From: Burkholderiaceae bacterium
GTDB taxonomy: Bacteria; Pseudomonadota; Gammaproteobacteria; Burkholderiales; Burkholderiaceae_E
Assembly: GCA_027493945.1 (NCBI GenBank)
Contig: JAOSJU010000001.1
Span: forward strand, 682,001 to 746,000
Length of the DNA stretch: 64,000 nucleotides
Direction: 5' to 3'
The translations under genes were made by a program, and so were the position numbers. Shown piece by piece: positions 20,131 to 30,472 of this stretch. Position 1 is the first letter of the stretch. Each line of letters opens with the position of its first letter. Under the pieces are notes generated by a model that was not told where the DNA came from, did no database searches, and saw nothing but the letters and a program-made list of their open reading frames with translations.

Positions 20131-22500
20131 CGCGCCACCGACAGCGCGAGCCACTTCAGGCCTTCGCGGCCGAAGTTCACCTGCACCCGCGCGTCGTCGC
20201 CGCTGCCTTCGATCCCGACGATCACCCCCTCGCCGAAGCGCGCATGCGCCACGCCCTGGCCGACGCGAAACGCCGTGCCGCGGTCGAACTTCTGCGCGGC
20301 GCGCTGTTCGGCGCCCGACAGGCGCCCGATGTCGGCGTCGCCCGCGCGCGCGCCCGTGAGGCGGCCCCCGCCGGCCGCACCTTGGCGGCCGAAGCCCTCC
20401 CCGGCACCGCCCCAGCCTTCGCGATAGCCGGCCGAGACGGCCGGCAGCGCGCGCGGCGTCAGCCACTTCAGCAGCGCCGGCGGCAATTCGTCGAGAAAGC
20501 GCGAGCGCACGCTGTAGCGGGTCTGCCCGTGCAGCATCCGGGTCTGCGAGAACGACAGATACAGGCGCTGGCGCGCGCGCGTGATCGCCACGTACATCAG
20601 CCGGCGTTCTTCCTCGAGCCCTTCGGGTTCGGCCATCGAGTTCTCGTGCGGAAACAGCCCCTCCTCGAGCCCGGTGACCATCACCGCGTCGAATTCCAGT
20701 CCCTTGGCCGCGTGCACCGTCATCAGCTGCACGGCATCGCTGCCTTCGCCGGCCTGGTTTTCGCCGGCCTCGAGCGACGCGTGAGCGAGGAAGGTGGCCA
20801 GCGGAGCGGCCTGCGGCTCCTGCGTCGTGCCGCCGATGGACGCGCCCGGGCTTTCGGGCGCGTCGCTCGCGGCGCCGACCGCGTCGGCGGCACCACCGCG
20901 TGCCGCATCGGCAAGGCCCGAGACGCCGAAGCTGGCCGGCACGTCTCGCCCGATGCCCTCGTCGGCGAGGACGGCGGCCGCGGCGTTGACCAGTTCGCGC
21001 AGGTTCTCGATGCGGTCCTGGCCCTCGCGCTCGGTCTGGTAATGGGCGATCAGGCCGCTGCGGTCGACCACGTGCTCGACCAGCTCGGTGAGCGGCATCG
21101 CGCGGGTGTCGGCGCGCAGGCGCTCGACGAGCTGCGCGAACGCGCCGAGCTTGCCCGCGGCTGCGCCGCCGATCGATGGCAGCGCCGCGAACAGGCTGCA
21201 CCCGCGGGCGCGCGCGGCGTCCTGCAGCGCCTCGAGCGTGCGCGCGCCGATGCCGCGCGCGGGGAAGTTGACCACTCTCAGGAACGCGCCGTCGTCGTCG
21301 GGGTTCTCGAGCAGGCGCAGGTAGGCGAGCGCGTGCTTGATCTCGGCGCGCTCGAAGAAGCGCAGCCCGCCGTAGACGCGGTAGGCGATGCCGGCCGAGA
21401 ACAGCGCGTGTTCGATCACCCGGGACTGTGCGTTCGAGCGGTACAGCACCGCGATCGCGCTTCGCAACCAGCCTTCGCCGACCAGTCCGCGGATCTCCTC
21501 GACCAGCCACTGCGCTTCCTGCGAGTCGGTCAGGGACTCGTGAATGCGCACCGGCTCGCCCTCGCCGGCGTCGGTCCAGAGGTTCTTTCCGAGCCGGCGA
21601 CTGTTGTGCGCGATCAGCGCGTTCGCGCACGCGAGGATGTTGCCGTGCGAACGGTAGTTCTGCTCGAGCCTGATCAGGTTGGCAACGCGCAGTTCGCGCT
21701 CGAACGCCGCCATGTTGGCGACCCCGGCGCCGCGAAACGCATAGATGCTCTGGTCGTCGTCGCCCACTGCGAAGATCACCGCCGAATCGCCCGCAAGCAG
21801 CCGCAACCATCGGTACTGGAGCGCGTTGGTGTCCTGGAATTCGTCGACCAGGATATGCCTGAAGCGCGCCCTGGTAGTGCTCGCGCAGCAACTGGTTGCG
21901 CACGAGCAGTTCGTAGCTGCGCAACAGCAGCTCGGCGAAATCGACGACACCCTCGCGCTGGCACTGCTCGTCGTAGGCCGCGTAGAGCTCGACCAGGTGT
22001 CGCGTGTAGTCGTCGCCGGCCTCGACGTCGGCGGCGCGCCGTGCCTCTTCCTTGGCGCCGTTGATGAAGTGCTGCAGGTTCTTCGGCGGGAACTTCTCGT
22101 CGTCGACGTTGAGCGCACGCAGCAGCCGCTTGATCGCCGCGAGCTGGTCCTGCGAGTCGAGAATCTGGAAGGTGTGCGGCAACCCGGCGTCGCGGTGATG
22201 CGCGCGCAGCATCCGGTTGGCCAGGCCGTGGAAGGTGCCGATCCACATGCCGCGCGTGTTCACCGGCAGCATCGCCGACAGCCGCGCGTGCATCTCGCGC
22301 GCCGCCTTGTTCGTGAAGGTGACGGCGAGCAGCCCCTGCGGGCTCACCTGCCCGGTCGAGACCAGCCACGCGATCCGCGTGGTGAGCACGCGCGTCTTGC
22401 CGCTGCCGGCTCCAGCGAGGACCAGTGCGTGCTGCGTCGGCAGCGTGACGGCCGCGAGCTGCTGCTCGTTCAGGTGCGCCAGGAGATTCGGAGTCGACAT
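20112..22500 (-). CDS. uvrD: UvrD/Rep-family DNA helicase (one frameshift)
   Basis: Superfamily 1A 3'-5' helicase, about 795 residues joined. Motifs: LNEQQLAAVTLP (Q motif), Walker A AGAGSGKTRVLTTR, FTNKAAREM, DEFQDTNALQY (motif II), GDDDQSIYAFRGA (III), QNYRSH (IV), LMTVHAAKGLEFDAVMVTG (V) and VAITRARQRLYLS (VI). The C-terminus has the UvrD-type GTAFRVGQGVAHARFGEGVI domain. One extra G after a CCAGG near 21870 breaks the frame just before motif II. It acts in nucleotide excision and mismatch repair. Confidence 0.9.
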
Positions 22501-22561
22501 GCTGACTGGCACAGGGCGCGCGGCGCGCGCAACTGCCGCGACGCGCGCAATTGCGATGGAC

Positions 22562-23062
22562 CTAGCGCTTTGCCGTCTTGCGAACCCGCTGCGACCAGAC
22601 CGGCTGGCGCGGCGCGAGCCCGCCGTGGCGGATCTCGACGCAGCGGTTGATCCAGCGCGAGGATTCGTCGGCGAGGTCGACCACCGGCGCGTTGGCCCCG
22701 TGGCTGACGCGCACGATACGGTGGCTCTGCACGCCGAACTGCTCGAGCAGCGCTGCCACCGCCTGCGTACGGTGCATGCTCAACTGGACCGCCGCCTCGG
22801 GCTGGTCGACCGAGTTGGCGTGCCCCGACACGATGAGGGTGCCGCCCGGGCCCCCGTTGAAGCGCACGGCCTGCTCGCGGATGAGGTCGTGGTACTGCTG
22901 CGCCACGCAGGTGGAGTCGCCGTCGAAATAGATCCGGGTGGAGTCCGGCTCCTGCGCCTTGTCGGAAGCGCTCGGCGCGGCACTGCCACCGACGATCTCG
23001 AGTTTCGGCCTGGGCGACGCGGCGGCCACTGAATTCACGGTCGAACGAAGCTTTTCCTGCAT
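22562..23062 (-). CDS. OmpA-like peptidoglycan-binding domain protein
   Basis: 166 residues. From about residue 40 to 150 it resembles an OmpA C-terminal domain: TRIYFDGDST, LIVSGHANSVDQPEAAVQLS, RTQAVAALLEQFGV and SSRWINRCVEI. No signal peptide or beta-barrel is seen; the N-terminus is a short polar stretch followed by Ala-rich sequence. The C-terminus is basic. In Burkholderiales such small proteins are common and mostly unstudied. Start ATG 23062. Confidence 0.7.
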   Translation of the reverse strand: MQEKLRSTVNSVAAASPRPKLEIVGGSAAPSASDKAQEPDSTRIYFDGDSTCVAQQYHDLIREQAVRFNGGPGGTLIVSGHANSVDQPEAAVQLSMHRTQAVAALLEQFGVQSHRIVRVSHGANAPVVDLADESSRWINRCVEIRHGGLAPRQPVWSQRVRKTAKR

Positions 23063-23226
23063 GCACGATCTCCTGACTGGCGTGGCGCGGGCGAGCGAAG
23101 CTCGGGCGCCGGAGCTGGCGCGGCGCGCCCGGATCGGTAAGGGGGGAACGGGCATTTTACCAAATCGACGCGGGCGGCGCCGAGTACCCCGCCACGACGG
23201 ACACGGTGCGCGCCCGCGCAGGGTGT

Positions 23227-24513
23227 TCAGTGCTTCGGCGTCATCAGCTTCGAGAGCACGACGTGCACCACGAGCCCGCCGAGGATCGCCCATTCGAGCG
23301 GGATCGTGACCACCAGCGCGAACGTCGCCGCCATCACGATCGCGTCGCGGCGACTGTGCCGCGCGATGTGGCGGATGTCGCGCACGTCGATGAGCCCCAC
23401 CGCGACCATCAGCAGGATGCCCGCGACCGACGCCAGGGGCAGGTAATGCGACAGCGGCGCGACGAACGCCAGCAGGACCAGCAGGAACCCTGCGGCCGCC
23501 ACCGCCGACATCGGCGTGCGCGCCCCGGCCGCGACGTTGACGCCCGAGCGGTTGAACGACCCACTGGCCGGGTAGGAGGAGAAGAACGAGCCGACCACGT
23601 TCGCCATCCCCTGCCCGATGACCTCCCGGTTGCCTTCGAGCTGGTCGCCGCTCTTCACCGCGATCGCGCGAGCGATCGACACCGCCTCGGCCAGCGCCAG
23701 CACCGTCATGATCATCGACGGCACCAGCAGCATCTCGAGCGCGCCGAACGACAGCGTCGGCACCGAAAGCGGCGGAATCGCGCTCGGCAACTGCTCGACG
23801 GCCTTCACCGCGTACTCGGGCGAGATGGCCGCCAGCAGCGCCGCGATCGCGCCGCCGGCCAGCACGCCGACCAGCATGTAGGGCACGCGGTGGTTCCACG
23901 GCCGCGCGAGCAGGCAGGCCGCGACGGTGCCGAAAGCCACGACCGCGGTCGGCCAGTGCGTGAGCCCGATGTCGCGCCCCAGCCGCCAGAGCGTCTGCCA
24001 CACCGACATGCCTCGCTGCCAGTCGAAACCGAACAGGTTGCGCACCTGCGAGTTCACGATCAGCACGGCGGCGCCTGCGGTGAAGCCGACGATCACGCTG
24101 TGCGGCACCCGGTCGACCGCGCGGCCCAGCCCTGCAAGGCCGATCGCGAGCTGCCAGAAACCGACCATGAACGTCAGCGTGATCACCAGCTGCACGTAGT
24201 CGGGCGAGCCCGGCGTCGCCAGCGGCGCGATCAGGCCGAGCACCGTGAGCGAGATCGCGTTCGCCGGGCCGGTCACCATCAGGCGGCTGGCGCCGAACAG
24301 TGCCGCGATCACGCACGGGACCATCGCGCTGTACAGACCGTATTCCGGCGGCATTCCGGCCAGCGTCGCGAAGGCCACGCCCTGCGGCAGCACCACCACC
24401 GCGCCGGTCAATCCCGCGAGCAGGTCGGCGCGCAGCGTCGCCCGGTCTTTCACCAGCGGCAGCCAGACGAGGAACGGGAAGAAGCGTTCGAGAGTGCGTC
24501 GATCAGTTATCAT
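23227..24513 (-). CDS. SulP-family anion permease lacking a STAS domain
   Basis: 428 residues with the SulP N-terminal signature (LPLVKDRATLRADLLAGLTG, PQGVAFATLAGMPPEYGLYSA) and about ten to twelve helices, ending shortly after the last helix. Typical SulP proteins are 500-600 residues and end in a cytoplasmic STAS domain, which is absent here. The natural stop follows SKLMTPKH. It should carry sulfate, bicarbonate or another anion. ATG 24513 is used; a TTG at 24522 also fits. It is divergent from the EamA gene, with almost no space between. Confidence 0.85.
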   Translation of the reverse strand: MITDRRTLERFFPFLVWLPLVKDRATLRADLLAGLTGAVVVLPQGVAFATLAGMPPEYGLYSAMVPCVIAALFGASRLMVTGPANAISLTVLGLIAPLATPGSPDYVQLVITLTFMVGFWQLAIGLAGLGRAVDRVPHSVIVGFTAGAAVLIVNSQVRNLFGFDWQRGMSVWQTLWRLGRDIGLTHWPTAVVAFGTVAACLLARPWNHRVPYMLVGVLAGGAIAALLAAISPEYAVKAVEQLPSAIPPLSVPTLSFGALEMLLVPSMIMTVLALAEAVSIARAIAVKSGDQLEGNREVIGQGMANVVGSFFSSYPASGSFNRSGVNVAAGARTPMSAVAAAGFLLVLLAFVAPLSHYLPLASVAGILLMVAVGLIDVRDIRHIARHSRRDAIVMAATFALVVTIPLEWAILGGLVVHVVLSKLMTPKH

Positions 24514-24524
24514 GTATAGCAATC

Positions 24525-25535
24525 ATGCAAGGGCCGGTTCCACCCCACGGGCGCGAGCGCGAAATGCAGGCCCTCGTGGTCGCGCTCGCGGTCATCGCCG
24601 TGTGGGGCGCGAACTTCTCGGTGCAGAAGGCCCTGTTCGCGGCGATCACGCCGACCGGGTTCCTGTTCGCGCGCTACCTGATCATGCCGGTGTGCGCGCT
24701 GGCGCTGCTGCTGCACACCTACGGCACCCGCTTTCCGGCGGTCTCCAGGCGCGACCTCATCGCGCTGGCGAAGCTCGGCTTCGTCGGCCACGTGCTCCAC
24801 GTGGGGATGGTGACGCACGGCATCGACTGGTCGACCGCGTTCTCGAGCTCGCTGATCCTGGCCTGCGGGCCGATCTTCACGCTGCTGATCCTGCGCTGGT
24901 CCGGAATCGAGCGGCTGAACGGCGCGCAGGTCGCGGGCGTGGCGGTCGCCTGCGCGGGCGTCCTGGTGTTCCTGTCGGACAAGCTGCTCGCCGGCCGCTG
25001 GCTGGCCGGTGGCGGCGACCTGTTCCTGCTGGTCGCGGCGAGCTTCTTCTCGTACTACACCGTGGCCTCGAAGCCGCTGATCGAACGCCATGGTGGAATC
25101 GTCGTGATGGCCTACGCGACGCTGCTGGGCAGCGTGCCGGTCGTGGCGCTGTCGATGCCGGTGGGCGTGGGCATCGAGTGGTCGAAGCTCTCGCCGCTTC
25201 TCTGGCTGGGCCTGCTGTGGGCGGTGATCGTTTCGGCCTTCGTCGGCTGGCTCGCCTGGGGGTGGGCGAACGCGGTGCGCGGCGTGGGCCGCACGGCTCC
25301 GCTCATGTACCTGATGCCGCCGGTCGCCGGAGCGGTCGCGTGGGTGGCGTCGGACGAGCGCTTCACCGCAGCGAAGCTGCTCGGCGCGGCGATCACGCTG
25401 GGCGGCGTCGCGCTGGCGCAGTTCGCCGGCAGAAGCCGCGCGCGCGAAGTGCCGGCCCCTGGTCGACTGAAGCCGGCTCCCGGGGCCGCGCCGGGGGCGT
25501 GGTCCATGCTGCGTGCATCCAGCATTCTAGCTTGA
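24525..25535 (+). CDS. EamA/DMT-family transporter
   Basis: Drug/metabolite transporter superfamily protein with ten predicted helices in two EamA repeats (about 15-140 and 165-300). Seen as ALAVIAVWGANFSVQKALF at the start and LGAAITLGGVALAQF near the end. It could export an amino acid or metabolite. Start is uncertain: 24525 or 24564 (MQALVVAL), the second being closer to the first helix. Confidence 0.82.
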   Translation: MQGPVPPHGREREMQALVVALAVIAVWGANFSVQKALFAAITPTGFLFARYLIMPVCALALLLHTYGTRFPAVSRRDLIALAKLGFVGHVLHVGMVTHGIDWSTAFSSSLILACGPIFTLLILRWSGIERLNGAQVAGVAVACAGVLVFLSDKLLAGRWLAGGGDLFLLVAASFFSYYTVASKPLIERHGGIVVMAYATLLGSVPVVALSMPVGVGIEWSKLSPLLWLGLLWAVIVSAFVGWLAWGWANAVRGVGRTAPLMYLMPPVAGAVAWVASDERFTAAKLLGAAITLGGVALAQFAGRSRAREVPAPGRLKPAPGAAPGAWSMLRASSILA

Positions 25536-25691
25536 CGCATTCATCTGAAAAACCGGGAAATTCTTGACCGGGACATTCGCGAATCCGATGATTCGGCCAT
25601 GCCTTCCAGAACCCGACCGGGTATCCGGGTCCGCGAGCGCCCCGGCATCCACGCCGATGCAGCGCCCGCGCCGCGCGTGGCTCGCGCCCGG

Positions 25692-26601
25692 ATGACGCTC
25701 AGGCAGCTCGAGGCGTTCTGCGCGGTCGCGATCGCCGGCAGCGTCTCGGCCGGCGCGCAGCGGCTCGCGCGCACGCAATCGGCGGTGAGCCCGGCCTTGC
25801 AGGAACTCGAATCGGCACTGGGCGTGCGCCTGTTCGAACGCGCCGGGCGCGGCTCGAGGCAAACCGAGGCGGCGCGCCGTCTGCTGCCGAAGGCGATCGA
25901 GATCGTCGAACGCGCCATCGAGCTGCCGACGATCGCGATCGACGAAGCGGCGCCCGCACGGCGCCCTGGCGATCGGGGCCACGCGCACGATCGGGCCGTT
26001 CCTGATGCCAGGGCTGCTGGCCGACTTCGCCGGCCGCCACCCGAAGCTGATGGCGAACGTGTCGGTGGACCTGGCGATCGAGAACACCGAGACGCTGGTG
26101 GCGCGGATCCACGACCTGACGCTCGACCTGGCGTTCATCGAAGGCGAGGTGCTCGAGCCGGGGCTGTCGGTTCAGGCCTGGCTCGACGACGAGGTCTGCC
26201 TGTTCGCGCGCGCCGACCACCCGGCGCCGCGGGCGCTCGCGGCGGGCCGCTGGGTGCTGCGCGAGCGCGGCTCGGGAACCCGCGAAACCTTCCTGCGCGC
26301 GATGCAGCCGCTGATCGGCATGCCCGCGATCGCGATCGAGGTCAGCGATTCGCTGGCGCTCAAGAGGCTGGTCGCCGCCGGCGACTGGTTCGGCTGCCTG
26401 AGCCGGATGGCGATCGCCGACGAGCTGCGCGACGGCACGCTGCGCGACATCACGCCGCGTTCGCCCGGGCTGCGCCGCGCGCTGACCCGTTCGTTCTGGC
26501 TGGTGTCGCATCCGCAGCGCTATCGCTCCGCACTGGCCGACGCGCTGCTTGCGCATGCGCGCGCGGCGGCGGGCACTCGGGCGGGCAGGCGGCCGCGGTA
26601 A
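25692..26601 (+). CDS. LysR-family transcriptional regulator (one frameshift)
   Basis: About 302 residues joined. The N-terminal winged helix is MTLRQLEAFCAVAIAGSVSAGAQRL...TQSAVSPALQELE, and the effector domain follows from ALAIGATRTIGPFLMP. An extra C near 25955 (GCGCCCGCACGGC) breaks the frame in the linker. ATG 25692 is the standard LysR start. The effector is unknown; it may control the upstream EamA gene, which ends 157 bases before. Confidence 0.83.
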
Positions 26602-26632
26602 CGTCGTTGTCTCGTCGCGATGTCTGCGCATC

Positions 26633-27017
26633 GCGGCAGGTGGCAGTGGACCGGAGTCAGGCTTGGGGCGCCAGGCGGCGTGCGGGTTCCCCTGGCGGCG
26701 CGCCATGGCGGGGTGGCGCTGCGCCGGGCGGGCCGATGGCTGCAGCGGTCGGTGCTTCGCACCGACTCCCCTCCGCGGCTCGCCTCGGGGTCGTGCGGCG
26801 CAACTCGCTGCGCTCGCTTCGCGAGCTCCGCTCAGACAGGGCGCCGCAAGTCAGAAGTACGAAGCGCGCTTCGCGCGCCGACCCCGAGGCTGCGCTGCTC
26901 GGCGCCGCAGACATCGGCCCGCCCGGCGCAGCGCCACCCCGCCATGGCGCGCCGCCAGGGGAACCCGCACGCCGCCTGGCGCCCCAAGCCTGACCCCGGC
27001 CCACTGCCACCTGCCGC
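26633..27017. repeat. 385-bp inverted repeat, 106-bp arms
   Basis: Arms 26633-26738 and 26912-27017 are reverse complements with about two mismatches in 106 bases. The stretch 26602-27417 has no gene and separates the lysR end from the convergent end of glk. A second pair of 31-base arms (26804-26834 and 27196-27226, one mismatch) lies partly inside, so the repeats are nested or overlapping. Confidence 0.85.
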
Positions 27018-27086
27018 TCAGGCAACGTCGGCGGCATCCGAATCGAAGACGGGGCTCCTGCTCGCGACCACCACGACGGTATCGAC

Positions 27087-27322
27087 AAAGGCGCGGGCCG
27101 GGCGTTGCGGGCGCGCCTTGTGCGCAGCCGAGAAGCGCAGCAGCACCGGCGGCGCGCGCAGCGCGCATCGTCCATCATTCTCGCGGCGATCTGTTTGAGC
27201 GGAGCTCGCGCAGCGAGCGCAGCGAGTTTCGCCGCGCCAGCCGGTGATGCGAGCATCGCAGGGCACCCCCGCGAAGCGGGGGCAAGCACCCGGCGCGCCC
27301 GCAACGCCCGGCCCGCGCCTTT
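27087..27322. repeat. 236-bp inverted repeat, 31-bp perfect arms
   Basis: Arms 27087-27117 and 27292-27322 are perfect 31-base reverse complements. Between them lie the second copy of the 31-base element (27196-27226) and a small hairpin near 27265 (CCCCCGC-GAA-GCGGGGG). It completes the gene-free 816-base stretch before glk. Confidence 0.8.
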
Positions 27323-27417
27323 GCTTGCGCAGACCTTTGCGCGCGTCAACCGTTCGCACGCAGCGCTTCGCGGATCGCGGCGCGCACGATCGGCGTTGCA
27401 GCGGTCTGGATTAAAAA

Positions 27418-28393
27418 TCAGGCAGCGTCCGACAGGCGCAGCAGCGGCGCGCGGCAGGCACCGTCGACGATGCGTGCCAGGCCGCGGAACGCGAGGTCGC
27501 CGGCGAGCACGCGGCGCACCGGCACTGCGCGCTGGCTGGCCGCGTAGCGGCCCTTGTCGTCGAACGCGTCGAGGAACGCCGCGGCGTCGAAGGTCTCGGC
27601 CAAGGCCGTCGAGCACGCCTCCGGTGAGCCAGACGCCGGCGTCGGCGCCGAAGGCCGGGCACAGGTCGCCCGCGAAGGCGCCGAGCAGCCGCGAGAACCA
27701 CTGCACGGCTTCGCGCGCGGCGCGCTCGCCCTGTGCCGCACGCGAGGCGACCTCGGGCGCAGGCGTCGGCGTCGCGGCTGCGTTGCGCCAGGCGTGCAGC
27801 CAGCCCAGCCCTTCGCCGCTCAACAGGCGTTCCCACGACAGGCGGCCCCAGCGCGCACGCCCGAGCGCGTGCAGCGCGTCGAACTCGGCGCCCTGCCAGG
27901 CAAGCCCCATGTGGCCGGCCTCGCTGGCGAGCACGCGCTCGTCGTCGCCGCCCGCTCCGATCAGCGCGGCCACGCCCAGTCCGGTTCCCGGGCCGATCAG
28001 CAGCTGGCTGCCCGTCCCCGGAGTACCCGCGCGCAGCGCGAGGCTGTCGCCGTCGCCCAGCGCCGGCACGCCGGCGCCGGCGGCGACGAAGTCGTTGACC
28101 ACGCACAGCGTGCGCAGGTGCAGCGTGGCGCGCAGGCTCTCCGGGTCGAGGACCCAGTCGCGGTTGGTCATGCGCAGCGGTCCGCTGCGCACCGGCAACG
28201 CGATCGCGAGCGCGGCGTGCACGGCGGGTTGCGCCTGAATGCGCTCGAAGGCGAGCAGCGCTTCGGCGACGCCCGCGCTCTCGTCGGCGCGCATCCGCGC
28301 GATGGCGCCGGCGCCGCTCTCGCGGCCCCAGCGGCAGAGGCGCACGTTGGTGCCGCCGATGTCGCCGAACAGCCAGTCGCGCGCTGCGGGCAC
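27418..28393 (-). CDS. glk: Glucokinase (one frameshift)
   Basis: ROK-unrelated bacterial glucokinase (Pfam Glucokinase), about 324 residues joined; phosphorylates glucose with ATP. Motifs: LFGDIGGTNVRLCRW (phosphate 1), SLALRAG...GPGTGLGVAALI (phosphate 2), LASEAGHMGLAWQ and LTGGVLDGL. One extra T in a CCTGG (read as CCTTGG) near 27600 breaks the frame before AETFDAAAFLDAFDDKGRYA. The GTG start at 28393 lies 5 bases after the MarR-family gene, suggesting cotranscription. Confidence 0.88.
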
Positions 28394-28398
28394 GGCCC

Positions 28399-28938
28399 CT
28401 ACAGGTCGGACAGTGGCAGGTGCCGCGCGCTGCGGTCGGCGCTGCGCATCGACTTCACGACCTCGTCGAGCAGGCGGTTCAGCGTGGCGAGGCGCTTCGG
28501 ATCGAAGCGCGACAGCACGTCGGCGAGCATGCCCACCAGGGGCTTGGGCGCACGAGCGATCACCTCTTCGCCCGCCGCGGTCGGATGCAGCTGCACGATG
28601 CGCTGGTCGGCGCTTTCGCGAGCGCGTCGGATCAATCCCTGGCGCGCCAGCTGCTCGACGAGGTTGCTGGCGGTGGACTGCTGCACCGCCATCGAACGGG
28701 CGAGGTCCTTGACGCGGATGCCCGGCGACTGAACGACCACCGCCAGCGCCCAGAGTTGCGAGCCGCTGATCCCGCAGTGCTCCTCGACCTCGTGGAAGTG
28801 ACGCCGGACCGCCCGGAAAATGACGCGGAAGTTCTGCAGCGCCTCGATCGCGTCCGCGGACTGCCCGGGCGGCAGCGAAGGGCGATCGGCGGGGGCACGC
28901 GTGCCCGAGGGCGTTTCGACGACGGCGGCGCGGTTCAT
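28399..28938 (-). CDS. MarR-family transcriptional regulator
   Basis: 179 residues. The winged-helix core runs from about residue 50 to 130: SGSQLWALAVV, IRVKDLARSMAVQQSTASNLVEQL and RRARESADQRIVQLHPT. A polar tail of about 30 residues precedes it. It is upstream of glk and divergent from nnrS; a role in either is possible. Confidence 0.83.
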   Translation of the reverse strand: MNRAAVVETPSGTRAPADRPSLPPGQSADAIEALQNFRVIFRAVRRHFHEVEEHCGISGSQLWALAVVVQSPGIRVKDLARSMAVQQSTASNLVEQLARQGLIRRARESADQRIVQLHPTAAGEEVIARAPKPLVGMLADVLSRFDPKRLATLNRLLDEVVKSMRSADRSARHLPLSDL

Positions 28939-29042
28939 CGATGTCCGGTGTGCTACGGTTGACGATCCCGAAATTATGCTGATCGCTGCCCCTTTGCGCG
29001 ACGGGCTTTTCGGCCGGCAACCCCACCGCACATACATTCCGC

Positions 29043-29056
29043 TTGATATGACGCAA
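29043..29056. promoter_or_regulatory. FNR/DNR-like half-conserved box before nnrS
   Basis: TTGAT-ATGA-CGCAA matches the FNR/DNR consensus TTGAT-N4-ATCAA in the left half and in the last three bases of the right half. nnrS genes are often under NNR/DNR or FNR control, which makes it worth noting, but it sits close to the start codon. Confidence 0.3.
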
Positions 29057-29100
29057 GGCGCGTGCGGATTGCGCCGCCTACATTCGATCGTCGGTTCTCC

Positions 29101-30405
29101 GTGACGCGCAGCCGCCCTTCCGTGCCTTCCGTCCACGCCGCCGGCCGGCCGGGGCGTTCCGCGCGACGCGACGCCCCGCCCGCACCGTGGCGACCCGCCG
29201 GCCTGCTCGATGCGCCGCATCGCCTCGGATTCTTCGTCGGCTCGGCCATGGTCTCCACGAGCGCGCTCTGGTGGCTCGCGACGCTGGCGGTACAACTCGT
29301 CGCGCACCGGCCGATCCGCTGGGCCGTCGCGCCGGCCCACGCCCATGCGCTGCTGATGAGCTTCTCGTTCATGCCGATGTTCTTCGCCGGCTTCCTGTTC
29401 ACCGCCGGCCCGCGATGGCTGGCCCTGCCGGCGCTGCCGGGGCGCAGCCTTCTGCCCGTCGCGGCCGTCTGGCTCGCCGGCTGGGGAATCTTTTTGGCCG
29501 GAGTGCACCTCGACCCGAAGCTCGCCGCTGCCGGCCTCGCCACGGTCGCGGCCGGCTGGACGCTGTTCGTCTGGCGCCTCGCACGGCTGCTCCGGCGCGG
29601 CAAGGTCTCCGACCGCACTCACCTCAGGGTCATCGGCTGCGCCTGCGGCATCGGCGCGGCCACGCTCTGGACCGCCGCTGCCGGCCTGGCCGCCGGCGCG
29701 GCGGCAACGGTGGGCGCCGCGCTCGCCGTCGGGCTGTGGGGGTTCCTTTCGCCGGTCTTCGCCACCGCGATGCACCGGATGGTGCCGTTCTTCGGGGTCG
29801 CCGCACCGCGACTCGACGAGCGCTACCCCGAATGGCTGCTCTGGACGCTGTTGGTCCTGGTCGGCCTGCAGGTGCCGCTTGCGTCGGGGCTGCTCGCCAA
29901 TCCCCTGTTCAGCGCATTGGCATTCGTCGTCGATGCCGCTGGTGCGGCACTCGTGCTGGGCCTCGCGCTGCGCTGGCGGGCCACGCAGAACCTGCGCATC
30001 CGGCTGCTGGCGATGCTCAACCTCGGCTTCGTCTGGCTCGGGCTCGCGCTGGCGCTTCAGGCCGCATCGGCCGCGCAGGCCTGGTGGGCAGGCGAGCCGA
30101 TTCAGCCGTCGATCGCGAGCCTGCATGCGCTCGGCATGGGCTTCTTCGGCTCGATCCAGTTCGCGTTCGTGACTCGCGTCAGCGCAGGCCAGGACGGGCG
30201 CGCGCAGGCGATCGACGGCATCGCCTGGGGTCTGTTCCTCGTTCTGCAGGCCGCGGTCGCGGTGCGCATCGCCGCGGCCTGGCTGCCCTCGATGCCGACC
30301 CTGCTGCTGGCGGCGGCTGCGCTGTGGGCGATCGCGATGCTCGCATGGGCCGCCCGACATGCCCGCTGGTACGGGCGGCCGCGCAGCGACGGGCGGCCGG
30401 GATGA
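29101..30405 (+). CDS. nnrS: NnrS-family heme-copper membrane protein
   Basis: About 434 residues and twelve hydrophobic helices. Conserved motifs: LLDAPHRLGFFVGS, HAHALLMSFSFMPMFFAGFLFTAGPRW (in part), AMHRMVPFF and LHALGMGFFGS, with conserved histidines likely binding heme. NnrS proteins protect against nitric oxide in denitrifiers. The start is uncertain: GTG 29101 is used, GTG 29062 is also in frame. Neighbouring ubiUVT point to life with little oxygen. Confidence 0.8.
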   Translation: MTRSRPSVPSVHAAGRPGRSARRDAPPAPWRPAGLLDAPHRLGFFVGSAMVSTSALWWLATLAVQLVAHRPIRWAVAPAHAHALLMSFSFMPMFFAGFLFTAGPRWLALPALPGRSLLPVAAVWLAGWGIFLAGVHLDPKLAAAGLATVAAGWTLFVWRLARLLRRGKVSDRTHLRVIGCACGIGAATLWTAAAGLAAGAAATVGAALAVGLWGFLSPVFATAMHRMVPFFGVAAPRLDERYPEWLLWTLLVLVGLQVPLASGLLANPLFSALAFVVDAAGAALVLGLALRWRATQNLRIRLLAMLNLGFVWLGLALALQAASAAQAWWAGEPIQPSIASLHALGMGFFGSIQFAFVTRVSAGQDGRAQAIDGIAWGLFLVLQAAVAVRIAAAWLPSMPTLLLAAAALWAIAMLAWAARHARWYGRPRSDGRPG

Positions 30406-30472
30406 TCGCCGCACAGTCACGTACCGCTCACACCAGGGCGCCGCGCCGGCGCCCGCTCCGGAGGAATGTCCG

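Noticed and set aside
19686-22064. Plus-strand protein running through the palindrome and opposite uvrD
   Set aside because: It is the reverse complement of the palindrome and of uvrD; composition is Arg/Ala/Pro-rich without domains.
26620-27359. Several small proteins in the gene-free stretch before glk
   Set aside because: They lie in inverted repeats and mirror each other on both strands; no start signals or domains.
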